From positions 1-50,656 of the forward strand of contig CANFUF010000011.1 in assembly GCA_947450095.1 (NCBI GenBank): DNA of 50,656 nucleotides, written 5' to 3'. Source of the DNA: Roseiflexaceae bacterium. GTDB taxonomy: Bacteria > Chloroflexota > Chloroflexia > Chloroflexales > Roseiflexaceae. The notes beneath the pieces were generated by a model. That model saw only the letters and a list, made by a program, of their open reading frames with translations. It had not been told where the DNA came from and made no database searches. Each line of letters begins with the position of its first letter. Position 1 is the stretch's first letter. Shown here piece by piece: positions 35,634-44,534 of this stretch. Made by a program: the position numbers and the translations under genes.

Positions 35634-36719
35634 ATGCAAAAGAAACCTGCGATAGCAGCCCTTTCGTCGATGCGATCCGCGCGCCATAATGCGCCCCCGG
35701 TTCCGGTGGTGGCTCGCTTATCTGCCAACGAAAACCCCCTCGGTGCATCACCCAAAGCGATGGCTGCGGTCCAAGATGCTATCACTAATATGCATCGCTA
35801 TGCCGACCCCAATACGATGCAATTGCGTGCCGCATTGGCTACCCAGCTCGGCGTGACTCCCGATATGGTGCTCTGTGCCAATGGTTCAGACGAACTCATC
35901 CTCTTGACTGCGTTGGTCTATTTGAATCCTGGTGATGAAGTCGTGATGGCCAACGGTACATTTATTAGTTACTATATTCGCACCCAATTGATGGATGCCG
36001 TCCAAAAACGAATTCCATTAATCAATGGTGCCCATGATCTCGATGCTATGGCCGACGCCATTACCGCAAATACAAAAATGGTACTGATTTGCAACCCCAA
36101 TAACCCCACTGGCGTGACCAATGGCGCTGCCGAAATGCAACGATTTTTGGCACGAGTGCCAGATAGTGTGTTGGTGGTGGTAGACGAAGCCTATATCGAA
36201 TATGCGACGCGCTCCGACTTCCCAGACATGATCGCCGAAATCCGTAATGGCCGCAAAAACATCCTTGTGTTGCGGACTTTTGCCAAAATATATGGATTAG
36301 CAGGCCTTCGTCTCGGGTACGCAGTTGCAGACCCCGATATGCTTGACTATATTAGCCGCGCTCGCCCCGTGTTTGATGTCAATTGTCTGGCGATGGTCGC
36401 TGGTGTAGCAGCCTTGACCGACACTGAACATGTCACTGCCAGCCAACTTCATGCCAATCAATCACGGGCTTATTTCCAACATGAACTCAGCGCCCTCGGA
36501 TTGACCCCTTTTGCCAGCGAAACAAACTTCATTGCCGTACCAATCGGTGGTGAAGGAAGTGATGCCCAAATCGTGCGTGCCATGGCGGAGCGTGGAATTG
36601 CGATTAATGGGCTTGGTGCCTGGGGATTGCCAGGCATTATCCGTATTTCGTTTGGTACACCAGCGGAAAACGCATTGTGTATTTCTGTACTGCGTGAAGT
36701 GTTGCAACAACGTCAATAA
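35634..36719 (+). CDS. hisC: Histidinol-phosphate aminotransferase
   Basis: The 361-residue fold-type I PLP aminotransferase is of the HisC group. It has RLSANENPLGASPKAM near the N-terminus, CNPNNPTG, VVVDEAYIEYA (cofactor Asp) and the Schiff-base lysine in LRTFAKIYGLAGLRLGY; ETNFIAVP and RISFGT lie in the C-terminal domain. It converts histidinol phosphate and 2-oxoglutarate to imidazole acetol phosphate and glutamate; related enzymes may also act on aromatic amino acids. The start at 35634 has GGAG eight bases upstream; earlier in-frame Met codons lack a site. No other his gene is nearby. It is followed 21 bp later by ugd. Confidence 0.87.
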   Translation: MQKKPAIAALSSMRSARHNAPPVPVVARLSANENPLGASPKAMAAVQDAITNMHRYADPNTMQLRAALATQLGVTPDMVLCANGSDELILLTALVYLNPGDEVVMANGTFISYYIRTQLMDAVQKRIPLINGAHDLDAMADAITANTKMVLICNPNNPTGVTNGAAEMQRFLARVPDSVLVVVDEAYIEYATRSDFPDMIAEIRNGRKNILVLRTFAKIYGLAGLRLGYAVADPDMLDYISRARPVFDVNCLAMVAGVAALTDTEHVTASQLHANQSRAYFQHELSALGLTPFASETNFIAVPIGGEGSDAQIVRAMAERGIAINGLGAWGLPGIIRISFGTPAENALCISVLREVLQQRQ

Positions 36720-36740
36720 CTATTTTTTGTACGAGGTATT

Positions 36741-38114
36741 ATGAAAATCATTGTTGTGGGTACTGGATTCGTTGGACTTTGTCATGCTGCCGTGTGTTCG
36801 GAATACGGCCATGAAGTCTATGCATACGATATTAATCCAGTCCGGATTGCGGCCTATCAAACAGGGAAAATAGAAGAAATTGAACGTTTCATCAATGAAC
36901 CAGGCTTACCCGCCGTCATTGCCGAAACACTCAATCGCTATCTGTTTTTTACTACAGATATTACCCCTCATATCGAGGGCGCAGACGCCATCTTCCTTTG
37001 TTTACCGACTCCTCCCAATCCAGATGGGTCATCTGATCTCAGCTATTATTTTGCCGCCGTAGAATATCTCGCTGAATTGTTGGCCAAGCGGGTTGACCAA
37101 CGGCGTGTGGTCGTCATCAACAAAAGCACGGTGCCAATTGGCACTGCCCGCGCCCTTGAAGGGGTCCTCAACAAACATGGTGTCCCCAATATTGGGGTGG
37201 CATCAAATCCCGAATTTCTCCCCGAAGGTGATGCCGTCGAAAAATCCCGCCGCCCTGATCGTGTCGTGGTTGGTGCCGATAGCGACGCTGATTTCCGGAT
37301 TTTGCGCCGCATTTATTCGCAATTCGTCAATCATGTCCGCATCCGCTACATCGAAACCACTCCCGAAACTGCTGAAGCCATCAAATATGTCGCCAACACG
37401 TTGCTCTTAACCTACGTCTCGTTTTGGAATGGTGTCGGTGCCCGTTTGGGTGAAACCTTCCCCAATGTGCGTATGGAAGATCTCAAACGTGGCGTTACTG
37501 CCGATGGTCGGATTAGCACGTGGGGCTCGTATGTGGGGATTGGTGCAGGCGGTTCTTGCTTCGGCAAAGATGTCCAATCGCTAATTTACCAATTGACTTC
37601 GCGTGACCAAGACGCTAAATTACTCCAGTCAGTCTACGACATCAACGAATACCAAAAGGTCTACTTGTTAGACCGTGCCGAACAAGAAGCAGACTTTTCG
37701 TTTGCCAATAAAACAGTTGCTGTATTGGGTGTCGCCTTCAAACAACGCACCAACGACATCCGCGATTCTTCGGGGATGAAAGTTATCGAGGGGTTACTTG
37801 GTCGTGGCGTAAAATCAATCCACGTCTATGATCCGATGGCGATGACAGAAGCACGGCATGCATACGACCCGGTCAAAAACCCCTTGTTTGAAAAGATTAG
37901 CTATCACGAATCGGTCAAAAGCGCATTGCACGCTACCGATGCGTTGTTTATCGCGACCGACTGGGAAGAGTTTCGCGGTTTGTCACGCACCATTGAACTG
38001 AATGCCCAAAACCCCTATTTGGTGATTGATGGTCGCCGCATGATTCCCGATTATGCCGAATTGACCGACCAAGGGTTCCGCTACCTTGCTGTGGGATCGC
38101 CATTCGTCGGCTAA
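36741..38114 (+). CDS. ugd: UDP-glucose/UDP-sugar 6-dehydrogenase
   Basis: The 457-residue protein oxidises a UDP-sugar to its uronic acid using two NAD+. The N-terminal Rossmann motif is VVGTGFVGLCHA (about 5-16), and then come STVPIGTA, SNPEFLPEGDAV and KYVANTLLLTYVSFWN. The catalytic cysteine is in GAGGSCFGKDVQSL. The C-terminal domain has VLGVAFKQRTNDIRDSSG. UDP-glucose is the most common substrate; UDP-N-acetyl sugars are possible. GAGG precedes the ATG. It follows hisC by 21 bp, so they probably share a transcript, and a parS site begins 2 bp after its stop. Confidence 0.92.
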   Translation: MKIIVVGTGFVGLCHAAVCSEYGHEVYAYDINPVRIAAYQTGKIEEIERFINEPGLPAVIAETLNRYLFFTTDITPHIEGADAIFLCLPTPPNPDGSSDLSYYFAAVEYLAELLAKRVDQRRVVVINKSTVPIGTARALEGVLNKHGVPNIGVASNPEFLPEGDAVEKSRRPDRVVVGADSDADFRILRRIYSQFVNHVRIRYIETTPETAEAIKYVANTLLLTYVSFWNGVGARLGETFPNVRMEDLKRGVTADGRISTWGSYVGIGAGGSCFGKDVQSLIYQLTSRDQDAKLLQSVYDINEYQKVYLLDRAEQEADFSFANKTVAVLGVAFKQRTNDIRDSSGMKVIEGLLGRGVKSIHVYDPMAMTEARHAYDPVKNPLFEKISYHESVKSALHATDALFIATDWEEFRGLSRTIELNAQNPYLVIDGRRMIPDYAELTDQGFRYLAVGSPFVG

Positions 38115-38115
38115 T

Positions 38116-38131
38116 TGTTTCACGTGGAACA
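38116..38131. other. parS centromere-like site (ParB binding site)
   Basis: TGTTTCACGTGGAACA at 38116-38131 reads TGTTCCACGTGAAACA on the minus strand, an exact match to the bacterial consensus TGTTNCACGTGAAACA. It is flanked by AT/AT, extending the dyad, and lies in the intergenic gap directly after ugd. ParB/Spo0J spreads from such sites to organise and segregate the origin region. It is the only match I found in the window. No parA or parB gene is present here. Confidence 0.87.
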
Positions 38132-38145
38132 ATTTAGTGGTATAG

Positions 38146-38179
38146 CAACATCCCCCGTACAATGTTACGGGGGATGTTG
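38146..38179. terminator. Terminator between convergent ugd and aroE
   Basis: Perfect 14-bp arms CAACATCCCCCGTA (38146-38159) and their complement (38166-38179) surround a 6-nt loop, then TTTGCGTTTATTG. It lies 31 nt past the ugd stop and 35 nt beyond the aroE stop. Confidence 0.82.
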
Positions 38180-38214
38180 TTTGCGTTTATTGTGTGGTGA
38201 TTTGAAGGAAATCG

Positions 38215-39063
38215 TTACATGGTATTGAGTAATGCATCACGCATCAGTTCAAATGGCGGGGTAAGACCGGTCCAATGATGAAACGCGAGCATTGCTTGAC
38301 GGGCTAACATCCCGAGTCCATCATAGCCTTGGGCACCACAGGCTTTGGCGTCAGCCAAGAGTTGGGTAGGACGATAGACCATGTCGTAGACGGTCATCTG
38401 GTTGTTGAGGAATCGAGCCGGGAGCGGAGTTTCGTTGCCATGCCACCCAAGCGTGGTTGCGTTGACAATCAATGTGGCCGACCCAATGATTTCTTCGAGG
38501 TCAGGGGCATCGGGTGTGGCAAATGTCATGATTGGGTCTGAGTCGAGGGTATAGAGCACATCGGCCAATAATTCTTCGGCGCGTTCGATGGTGCGATTGA
38601 TGATAGTGATTCGAGCGGCGCCGGCATGAGCGAGGGCAAAGGCGGCGGCGCGCGCAGCACCACTTGCGCCGAGGATCACAGTTTCAAGTCCCTTGGGATT
38701 CAGGTGGCAGACATCAGTAATTTCTTGGAGAAATGCAGGTGCGTCAGTATTGGTGCCACGCAGGCGGCCATCTGGCAGGCGAATGATGGTATTGGCTGCA
38801 CCAATTTGACTGGCAATATCATCGATTTCGTCGAGCAGGGGCAAAATGGCTAATTTGTGCGGTAGGGTGACATTGGCTCCGTACATATGTGGAGCGCGGA
38901 GTGAATTGATGCGGTCCGGGAGTTCAGCGAGCGGCGTGTGCCAGCGTTCGTATTGGGCTGGTAAGCCAAAGTACGCAAAGGCAGCATTGTGCATGGCAGG
39001 TGATTTACTATGTGCTACCGGATCACCGATAACTCCGGCAATGCGTATGGGTGGTGTTGACAT
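38215..39063 (-). CDS. aroE: Shikimate dehydrogenase
   Basis: The 282-residue NADP-dependent enzyme reduces 3-dehydroshikimate to shikimate in the aromatic amino acid pathway. It has the substrate-binding start GVIGDPVAHSKSPAMHN, the catalytic Lys in NVTLPHK, GAANTI, GTNTDA, the dinucleotide loop LGASGAARAAAFAL, and NATTLG plus GLGMLARQA. Length is typical. GGAG lies five bases before the ATG. It is preceded on the same strand by mltG with a gap of 12 bp and ends at the parS/terminator gap. No other aro genes are present. Confidence 0.95.
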   Translation of the reverse strand: MSTPPIRIAGVIGDPVAHSKSPAMHNAAFAYFGLPAQYERWHTPLAELPDRINSLRAPHMYGANVTLPHKLAILPLLDEIDDIASQIGAANTIIRLPDGRLRGTNTDAPAFLQEITDVCHLNPKGLETVILGASGAARAAAFALAHAGAARITIINRTIERAEELLADVLYTLDSDPIMTFATPDAPDLEEIIGSATLIVNATTLGWHGNETPLPARFLNNQMTVYDMVYRPTQLLADAKACGAQGYDGLGMLARQAMLAFHHWTGLTPPFELMRDALLNTM

Positions 39064-39075
39064 GGAAACTCCGAC

Positions 39076-40155
39076 CTATGGTTGACAGGCGAGATACTTT
39101 TGTTCAAATGCCAAAAATTCTTTGTAGCTACTTGCAAAGTTATGTTTGCCGGGAGTATCACATGAGGCCACAAAATAGAGATAATTGGACGTTGCATCGG
39201 GGCGGGCTGCGGCACGGAGTGCCGTTAATCCAGGCGTGCTAATGGGACCTGGTGGTAGCCCATTTTGGACACGGGTGTTGTATGGTCCTGGGGCTGCATT
39301 GATTTGATCATTGGTGAGATTATCAAGCTTCGGCCACCAATTGGCACTTGTGCCGAGGATGTATTGTACGGTAGGGTCCGATTGCAATTTGCCGCCACCC
39401 GTTTCACCGGCATTTTCTGGTTTGAGGCGATTCCAAAACACTGCTGACACCAGCGCCATTTCGTCTTGACGGGTTGCTTCGCGTTGGATAATTGAGGCCA
39501 TCGTGACGATTTGGTGAACAGATGCACCCGGGATTTGGACTTCGTGTTCGATGGTGGCGTATTGTTCATCAAAATGGCCTAGAAGCAACCCAACTACATC
39601 GGTGATGCTTGCGGTTTCATTGATGCGGTAGGTATCAGGGAATAAGTATCCTTCGAGGCTTGCCCCTTCGGGGATACTACTGAGGTAAATATGCCCTTTG
39701 CGGAAGCGATCTGCTGATTGGAATGCGGCGAGTGCTGTCTGTTCATCGACGGCAAGTACACCAGAATTACCGACAACGGCGGCAATTTCTTCGATCCGCA
39801 TACCTTCGATGATGGTGATTTGTACTTCTTTGACGCGGCTTTGTTGTAACGCTACCATGAGTTCATTCATTGTCATGTTTTGGCGTAACAAAAAATTACC
39901 CGCTTGTAATTTACTGTCGAGTTGTTGTATGCGTGCTAATGCCACGAACAACAACGGTTGCCGGATGAGTTTTTGGTCGGCGAGCCGAGTCGCAATAGAA
40001 TAGGTTGTTTCACCTTTGGAAACAACGAATTCCAGCGGAGTATCGTCTGAGCCACCTGGACGCCGGATTTCGGCAGAGACAAGCATGACTACCGCAGTAG
40101 CCACAATTGCAAGAATCGCCAACATTAAAAACACGACACGAAAAAAACGTACCAC
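39076..40155 (-). CDS. mltG: Endolytic murein transglycosylase MltG
   Basis: The 359-residue protein has one N-terminal membrane helix (about 5-28), a LysM-like subdomain with VSKGETTYSIATRLADQKLI, and the YceG catalytic domain. The catalytic Glu is in ASIIQREA, and QSDPTVQYILG, PYNTR and PPGPISTPG are present. MltG cuts nascent glycan strands at the membrane surface and is thought to set strand length. GTG at 40155 is chosen because GAAAGG lies at good distance; a TTG six codons earlier is too close to that site. It is preceded by a HEAT/SH3 membrane protein gene (21 bp) and followed by aroE. Confidence 0.92.
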   Translation of the reverse strand: MVRFFRVVFLMLAILAIVATAVVMLVSAEIRRPGGSDDTPLEFVVSKGETTYSIATRLADQKLIRQPLLFVALARIQQLDSKLQAGNFLLRQNMTMNELMVALQQSRVKEVQITIIEGMRIEEIAAVVGNSGVLAVDEQTALAAFQSADRFRKGHIYLSSIPEGASLEGYLFPDTYRINETASITDVVGLLLGHFDEQYATIEHEVQIPGASVHQIVTMASIIQREATRQDEMALVSAVFWNRLKPENAGETGGGKLQSDPTVQYILGTSANWWPKLDNLTNDQINAAPGPYNTRVQNGLPPGPISTPGLTALRAAARPDATSNYLYFVASCDTPGKHNFASSYKEFLAFEQKYLACQP

Positions 40156-40176
40156 GACAGCACCTTTCGGCAATAT

Positions 40177-41454
40177 CTACGGTGTGGGAGTTGCCGGCAA
40201 CAATGGATCTACAGTAGCAGTGGTATTGGCCACAGGAGCAACAGTAGCTGTTTCTGCACCAGGTGCAGCCGTCGATGCAGCAGCGGCAGTGCTTTTCGGT
40301 GTGGCACTAGCAGTTGTGGTCATCGCCGGTATGCGGGTGGGTAATTGAATATCTTCAATGGGAAGTGCGGTATCTGGGGCATTGACCAATGACTGATTAA
40401 TCCAACCAGCACCATCACTCGAACTAATCGACGATGTTGCCGCACGTTTGGCGCCAAGTTTGATTTTGAACCATGTGCGATCGGGCGTCGTGGCTAAATA
40501 GATGATTTCATCGTTGTCAACGACTTGACCAACCACATTATTGGTTTGAATGGCAGGTTGGCTCCGTACGTTACCAGGATTGATAATGATGCCGGTGACG
40601 GTTGTCTGGGCGATTACTTGTGTCGGTACCAAACTATCGACAGTCGGTGTTGCTTGGGGCGCAGGGTTGAGGGCGCCATCGGTGGTGGTTGTGGCCGTGG
40701 CTGTTGGTTTGACCCCAATCGTGCTGACTTCACTCCGTACCCGTTCAAGTACATTCCATGCCAAAACGAGCGCCAACAGCAATACGACCGTCGACACTGC
40801 CGTCTTGAGGATGTCCATCGCTTTAACAAACAGGTTGTTACCTTGCATTTGATCGATGGCACTTTGGGCTACACCCGCAATAGATTCGCCCCACGTCGTT
40901 TTGCTACGATCGTCACGGGCAATTTTGCGTAAGGCAAACAAGGCTCGCGTATTGCCGACTACCGACAATGACCGCACCACACTCCAACGTACGTTGCTGT
41001 TGGGGTGGCTCAGCGCATTAATCAACGGTTGGGCAGCCCGGCGATCACCGATTTCACCGAGGATTTCGGCGGCTCGATAGGCAATTAACCAAGGACCTTC
41101 AGGGTTAAGGGCATTGAAGAGTGCCGGGAGTGCAGCGGTTCCTAGTGACACTAATTCTTCCGGTGCATGGATGTGTGCGGGACTGTCAGGGTCGCCCAGT
41201 GATTGGACGAGTGAAACGCAACGATCATAAATGACACCGGATGTGGCGATAGGCGCGGTCTGGCCATACCCACTGACCGTTGTGGTAACGGTTTGCAATA
41301 ATTTGTCGAGGTATGAATTGGCGTTAGAACGGGTAGTACGGTTTTTGAGTAAATCACGCTGACGAATCCGCAATGGGGTTGATTGGCTTGTTTCGGCGTT
41401 GGCACGGTCAGTGGTGCCGCGGCGGGGGTCACGGGGGCGTGTGTCTTGATCCAT
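40177..41454 (-). CDS. Bitopic membrane protein with cytoplasmic HEAT repeats and extracytoplasmic SH3 domain
   Basis: The 425-residue protein has a charged, disordered N-terminus (1-45) and HEAT/PBS-lyase-like repeats at about 95-205 (AYRAAEILGEIGDRRAAQPL and NVRWSVVRSLSVVGNTRAL). One membrane helix spans about 217-236. A Thr/Pro linker leads to a bacterial SH3 domain at about 285-360 (IIINPGNVRSQPA, WFKIKL, GWINQSLV), and an Ala/Thr/Pro tail follows. HEAT repeats bind proteins and SH3b domains often bind wall peptides, so the protein could link a cytoplasmic partner to peptidoglycan. It is 21 bp upstream of mltG on the same strand, supporting a cell-wall role. No enzymatic motif is visible. 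Confidence 0.8.
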   Translation of the reverse strand: MDQDTRPRDPRRGTTDRANAETSQSTPLRIRQRDLLKNRTTRSNANSYLDKLLQTVTTTVSGYGQTAPIATSGVIYDRCVSLVQSLGDPDSPAHIHAPEELVSLGTAALPALFNALNPEGPWLIAYRAAEILGEIGDRRAAQPLINALSHPNSNVRWSVVRSLSVVGNTRALFALRKIARDDRSKTTWGESIAGVAQSAIDQMQGNNLFVKAMDILKTAVSTVVLLLALVLAWNVLERVRSEVSTIGVKPTATATTTTDGALNPAPQATPTVDSLVPTQVIAQTTVTGIIINPGNVRSQPAIQTNNVVGQVVDNDEIIYLATTPDRTWFKIKLGAKRAATSSISSSDGAGWINQSLVNAPDTALPIEDIQLPTRIPAMTTTASATPKSTAAAASTAAPGAETATVAPVANTTATVDPLLPATPTP

Positions 41455-41799
41455 GCTGTCAACTCTATCCTACATACAGAGTGAAAATGTGAACACAACA
41501 AAGCATTACTGTGCAATTACATACCATTGTAGCATTATCAATTACCGACCGTCAACGTTTATGCACGGCGGTAATCAGCGTTTTTGCTGATAATCTTCTG
41601 ATTCGCCGCTTTTGTCTAGCGAATTCGGCGCAAGAAGTGCGTACGTAGCGACGGCGTACGTGTGCCGCACCCGCGCGATACCCTGCATGTTGGCTGTAGC
41701 GTGGGTAACACCATCGACTCATAGTCATGATTTTTTGTGTGAAATCAAACTCACGGTACAATATGATTACACGGTAAATCGGTAGACAAAGGATCGAAA
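41455..41799. promoter_or_regulatory. 345-bp divergent intergenic region with a candidate promoter for the aminotransferase
   Basis: The region separates the HEAT/SH3 gene (minus) from an aminotransferase gene (plus). TTGTGT (41735-41740), a 16-nt spacer and TACAAT (41757-41762) form a fair promoter 38 nt before the plus-strand ATG. A 69-codon minus-strand frame at 41552-41761 is very basic, lacks a Shine-Dalgarno site and looks spurious. GCGTACGT occurs twice within 41638-41668. I see no tRNA or other structured RNA. Confidence 0.45.
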
Positions 41800-42957
41800 A
41801 TGCCAGGTTTTTTGGCTGATGCAGACCTCACCGCCAACCCGATTGAACTCCGCCGGCAACAAATCACCGATTACATCGATTTAACCACGAGCAATCCAAC
41901 CACGAATGGGTTGCTCTTTCCCGCCGATATTTTGGCTGATGCGGCTGCCCCCTATTGGCAGACGCGGCGCTACCAACCCAATCCCCGTGGTTTATTGCCG
42001 GCCCGCCAGGCGATTGCCGATTATTATGCCCAACGCACACCGGCGCTGGTTCTTGACCCCGCCCAAGATATTTTTGTGACCGCCAGCACCAGCGAAGCCT
42101 ACGCCCTCTTGTTTGCCTTGCTGACCAATCCCGGCGATAACGTGCTCGCACCGCAGATTTCCTATCCGTTGTTTGAATATTTGGCCGAAATGTTCCGCAT
42201 TGAATTGCGGAGCTATCCCCTTGACCCGCAACGAGGCTGGCGCATTGACCCGTGGCAACTTGCCCGCCTTAGTGACGAGCGTACCCGCGCGGTGTTGATT
42301 GTATCGCCCCACAACCCCACCGGTATGGTGGTCAAGCAAGCGATTCCGGTGTTGCAATGGCTGGGGCTACCGATTATTTGCGATGAAGTTTTTGCCGAAA
42401 TGCCCTACACCATCCCCCATGTCCCCCCATTGGCCGCTTTGATGCCCCAACTGCCGATTTTTACCCTCAACGGCATTTCAAAAATGTTTGCGTTGCCTGA
42501 TTTAAAACTAGGCTGGGCGGTGGTGAATCCGCCGGCCCGTCAATACACCGACCGCCTCGAAGTCCTCAATGATACCTTGCTCGGTGCCAATGCCTTGACG
42601 CAATTTATGTTGCCAACGATTATGCACCGTGGTCACGATTTTGTGGTGCAGCAACGGCTGGTTATTCAAAAAAATATCGCCACCGTCATGAATCTGCTGG
42701 CGGATGTCGATTGTGTGCGGGTGCGTGCCCCTGACGCAGGGTATTATCTATTTATCGAAGTGCTGACGACTCAAGACGAAGAAGCGGTGGTGCTGCAGTT
42801 GCTCGACGCCGGCGTCTTTGTCCACCCAGGATTTTTCTTTGGTTATGACCAAGGGTGTTTTGTGGTGCTGTCGTGTTTGGTGGCCGAACCCCGACTTTCC
42901 CTCGGTGTGCAACGCCTCATCGCCGGATTACGTCTGATTGTGGCGTCAGATTCCTAA
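41800..42957 (+). CDS. Pyridoxal-phosphate-dependent class I/II aminotransferase
   Basis: The 385-residue fold-type I enzyme has YQPNPRGLLPARQAIADYY, the PLP stacking region TASTSEAYALLFALL, SPHNPTGMVV, CDEVFAE and the Schiff-base lysine in NGISKMFALPDLKLGW. The C-terminal domain has DAGYYLFIEV and a ligand arginine near AEPRLSLGV. The length and loop pattern fit aspartate/alanine-type aminotransferases, but the exact substrate cannot be told. AAAGGA precedes the ATG. A LOG-family gene follows 28 bp later and is probably co-transcribed. A C-S lyase activity is a less likely alternative. Confidence 0.85.
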   Translation: MPGFLADADLTANPIELRRQQITDYIDLTTSNPTTNGLLFPADILADAAAPYWQTRRYQPNPRGLLPARQAIADYYAQRTPALVLDPAQDIFVTASTSEAYALLFALLTNPGDNVLAPQISYPLFEYLAEMFRIELRSYPLDPQRGWRIDPWQLARLSDERTRAVLIVSPHNPTGMVVKQAIPVLQWLGLPIICDEVFAEMPYTIPHVPPLAALMPQLPIFTLNGISKMFALPDLKLGWAVVNPPARQYTDRLEVLNDTLLGANALTQFMLPTIMHRGHDFVVQQRLVIQKNIATVMNLLADVDCVRVRAPDAGYYLFIEVLTTQDEEAVVLQLLDAGVFVHPGFFFGYDQGCFVVLSCLVAEPRLSLGVQRLIAGLRLIVASDS

Positions 42958-42985
42958 CGCAGCTTTTTGTTTTTAAGGAAAAAAG

Positions 42986-43729
42986 ATGAGTAACGACCAT
43001 TCCACTGCTGATGAACAACTCTTATTGGCCCCCCACGAAAGCCGGCCCTTTAATCGCACCGATACCTGGCGGGTGTTACGCATCATGAGTGAGTTTGTGG
43101 CCGGCTTCGATGATTTGGCGAACCTTGGCCCGGCGGTGACGCTGTTTGGGTCGGCGCGCATCAAAAGTGACGACGACCTCTATCAAGCCACCGTTGATAC
43201 GGCCCGCTTGATTGGTGAAGCGGGCTACGCCATCATTACTGGCGGTGGCCCCGGTGTGATGGAAGCCGGTAACCAAGGGGCGCGTTTGGCGGGGGTACCG
43301 TCAATAGGGCTCAACATCGAATTGCCCTTTGAACAGCATGTCAATCCCTATGTCAGTCAATCACTCGAGTTCCGTTATTTTTTTGTACGCAAAACGATGC
43401 TAGTGAAATATGCCACGGCGTTTGTCTTTTTCCCCGGCGGATTTGGCACCCTCGACGAGTTGTTTGAAGCGATTACCTTGGTCCAAACAGGCAAAGTCCA
43501 TAACTTTCCCATCATTTTGTACGATTCTCAGTATTGGCAGGGGTTACTGCAATGGTTGCGCACCAATGCTGTGGAACGCCGCATGTTGAGCGAAGCTGAA
43601 CTCGCGTTGTTGCGGATTGTCGATACCCCTGCTGCCGTCCGTGACATTATCGTGACGGCGACGGCCGATCATGTCGAGCGCGAGCAAGCCGCTCGAGATG
43701 AATTGGCGCGGGTTCATCGCCAAAAGTAA
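42986..43729 (+). CDS. LOG-family protein (TIGR00730-type, LOG-like nucleotide hydrolase)
   Basis: The 247-residue protein has the Rossmann-like LOG fold: VTLFGSARIKSDDDLY, IITGGGPGVMEAGNQGA, and the diagnostic PGGFGTLDELFEAIT with the catalytic Arg/Glu pair region near RKTMLVKYA. Family members are cytokinin-activating phosphoribohydrolases or nucleotide 5'-monophosphate nucleosidases (PpnN type); the bacterial substrate is usually a nucleoside monophosphate. The N-terminal 45 residues are extended compared with minimal LOGs. AAGGAAAAAAG precedes the ATG. It follows an aminotransferase and converges on an antirepressor-like gene. Confidence 0.88.
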   Translation: MSNDHSTADEQLLLAPHESRPFNRTDTWRVLRIMSEFVAGFDDLANLGPAVTLFGSARIKSDDDLYQATVDTARLIGEAGYAIITGGGPGVMEAGNQGARLAGVPSIGLNIELPFEQHVNPYVSQSLEFRYFFVRKTMLVKYATAFVFFPGGFGTLDELFEAITLVQTGKVHNFPIILYDSQYWQGLLQWLRTNAVERRMLSEAELALLRIVDTPAAVRDIIVTATADHVEREQAARDELARVHRQK

Positions 43730-43755
43730 TGCGGTGCTCGGTGGTGGCGGTGCGT

Positions 43756-44499
43756 TTATTCTTTGGATTCATCGGCGGTGATTTCATCGAGCAAATCGCT
43801 TTGCCAGCGCTCCAGCCACGTGAGTGCGGCATGGAGGCGTGAAGGGGGCATGGCGCGGAGGGAATGGATCTGGAAGACCCGCACTAGTCCCACAAAAATC
43901 CCCAAGTAGTCGTTGCGTTTGCGCAAGGTGGCCGAGGTCATGGCGGTTTGGCGGGTCATTTGTACCAATTGAGTGGCACCGTCGTCGCTAAGATGGGCAG
44001 CAGTTTGCGATTCGTGTTGGGCGATTTGGGCGTCGAGTTCGCGCTCACCGAGCAGTTGATGGCGTGCCACTGCGGCGATTTCTTGGGCTTGTACATAGGC
44101 TTGGTCGAGGTTGTCTTGTTGATAACGTGCCCCCACAAAGACATCTTGGGTGGTGGCGCCGTTGGGTTTGAATTGTTGCCACAACACCGACGCGACTTCG
44201 ATTTGCCATTGGGCCAGCAAACTGCCTGGTTTGCTGGGGAGCATGCTCAACCATAACGGCACCAAATCGACCCGCAAGCAGAGTGCTGGTAGGCGATTGC
44301 CGTGCTCATCGTGAATCCAGAGGGGTTTGAGGCCAGCGGCCAGCACGGGGATGCGCCGCAGGGCCCGTTCGTAACTCGTAGGCGCCAACCCCACACTGCG
44401 CAACACGTGGCGTACGGGGATATATTGTTGGTTGGGGTCAATCCCCAACATGGTCAAAATGTCGGCAGTCGCATAGAATGACGTAGGAATGGTGGGCAT
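43756..44499 (-). CDS. Phage P22 antirepressor N-domain-like protein
   Basis: The 247-residue protein looks like the P22_AR_N family of phage antirepressors at about residues 25-112. It has YIPVRHVLRSVGLAPTSYER, RRIPVLAAGLKPLWIHD, LCLRVDLVPLWLSML and WQIEVASVLWQQF, matching the family pattern of a conserved Leu-Gly, R-x-x-R, vLae and cLp-x-x-x-x-x-WL core. The remainder is helical and Gln-rich, with WLERWQSDLLDEI at the C-terminus. GGAGG sits five bases before the ATG at 44499. No phage genes surround it, so it appears to be a domesticated or free-standing regulator. It is divergent from larC, with dyads in the shared upstream region. Confidence 0.65.
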   Translation of the reverse strand: MPTIPTSFYATADILTMLGIDPNQQYIPVRHVLRSVGLAPTSYERALRRIPVLAAGLKPLWIHDEHGNRLPALCLRVDLVPLWLSMLPSKPGSLLAQWQIEVASVLWQQFKPNGATTQDVFVGARYQQDNLDQAYVQAQEIAAVARHQLLGERELDAQIAQHESQTAAHLSDDGATQLVQMTRQTAMTSATLRKRNDYLGIFVGLVRVFQIHSLRAMPPSRLHAALTWLERWQSDLLDEITADESKE

Positions 44500-44534
44500 A
44501 TCAGCCTCCGTTGAGATGGATATCATGCAGATTA

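Noticed and set aside
41552-41761. 69-codon minus-strand frame in the divergent gap
   Set aside because: Strongly basic composition, no Shine-Dalgarno site and no recognisable domain; overlaps the likely promoter of the aminotransferase.
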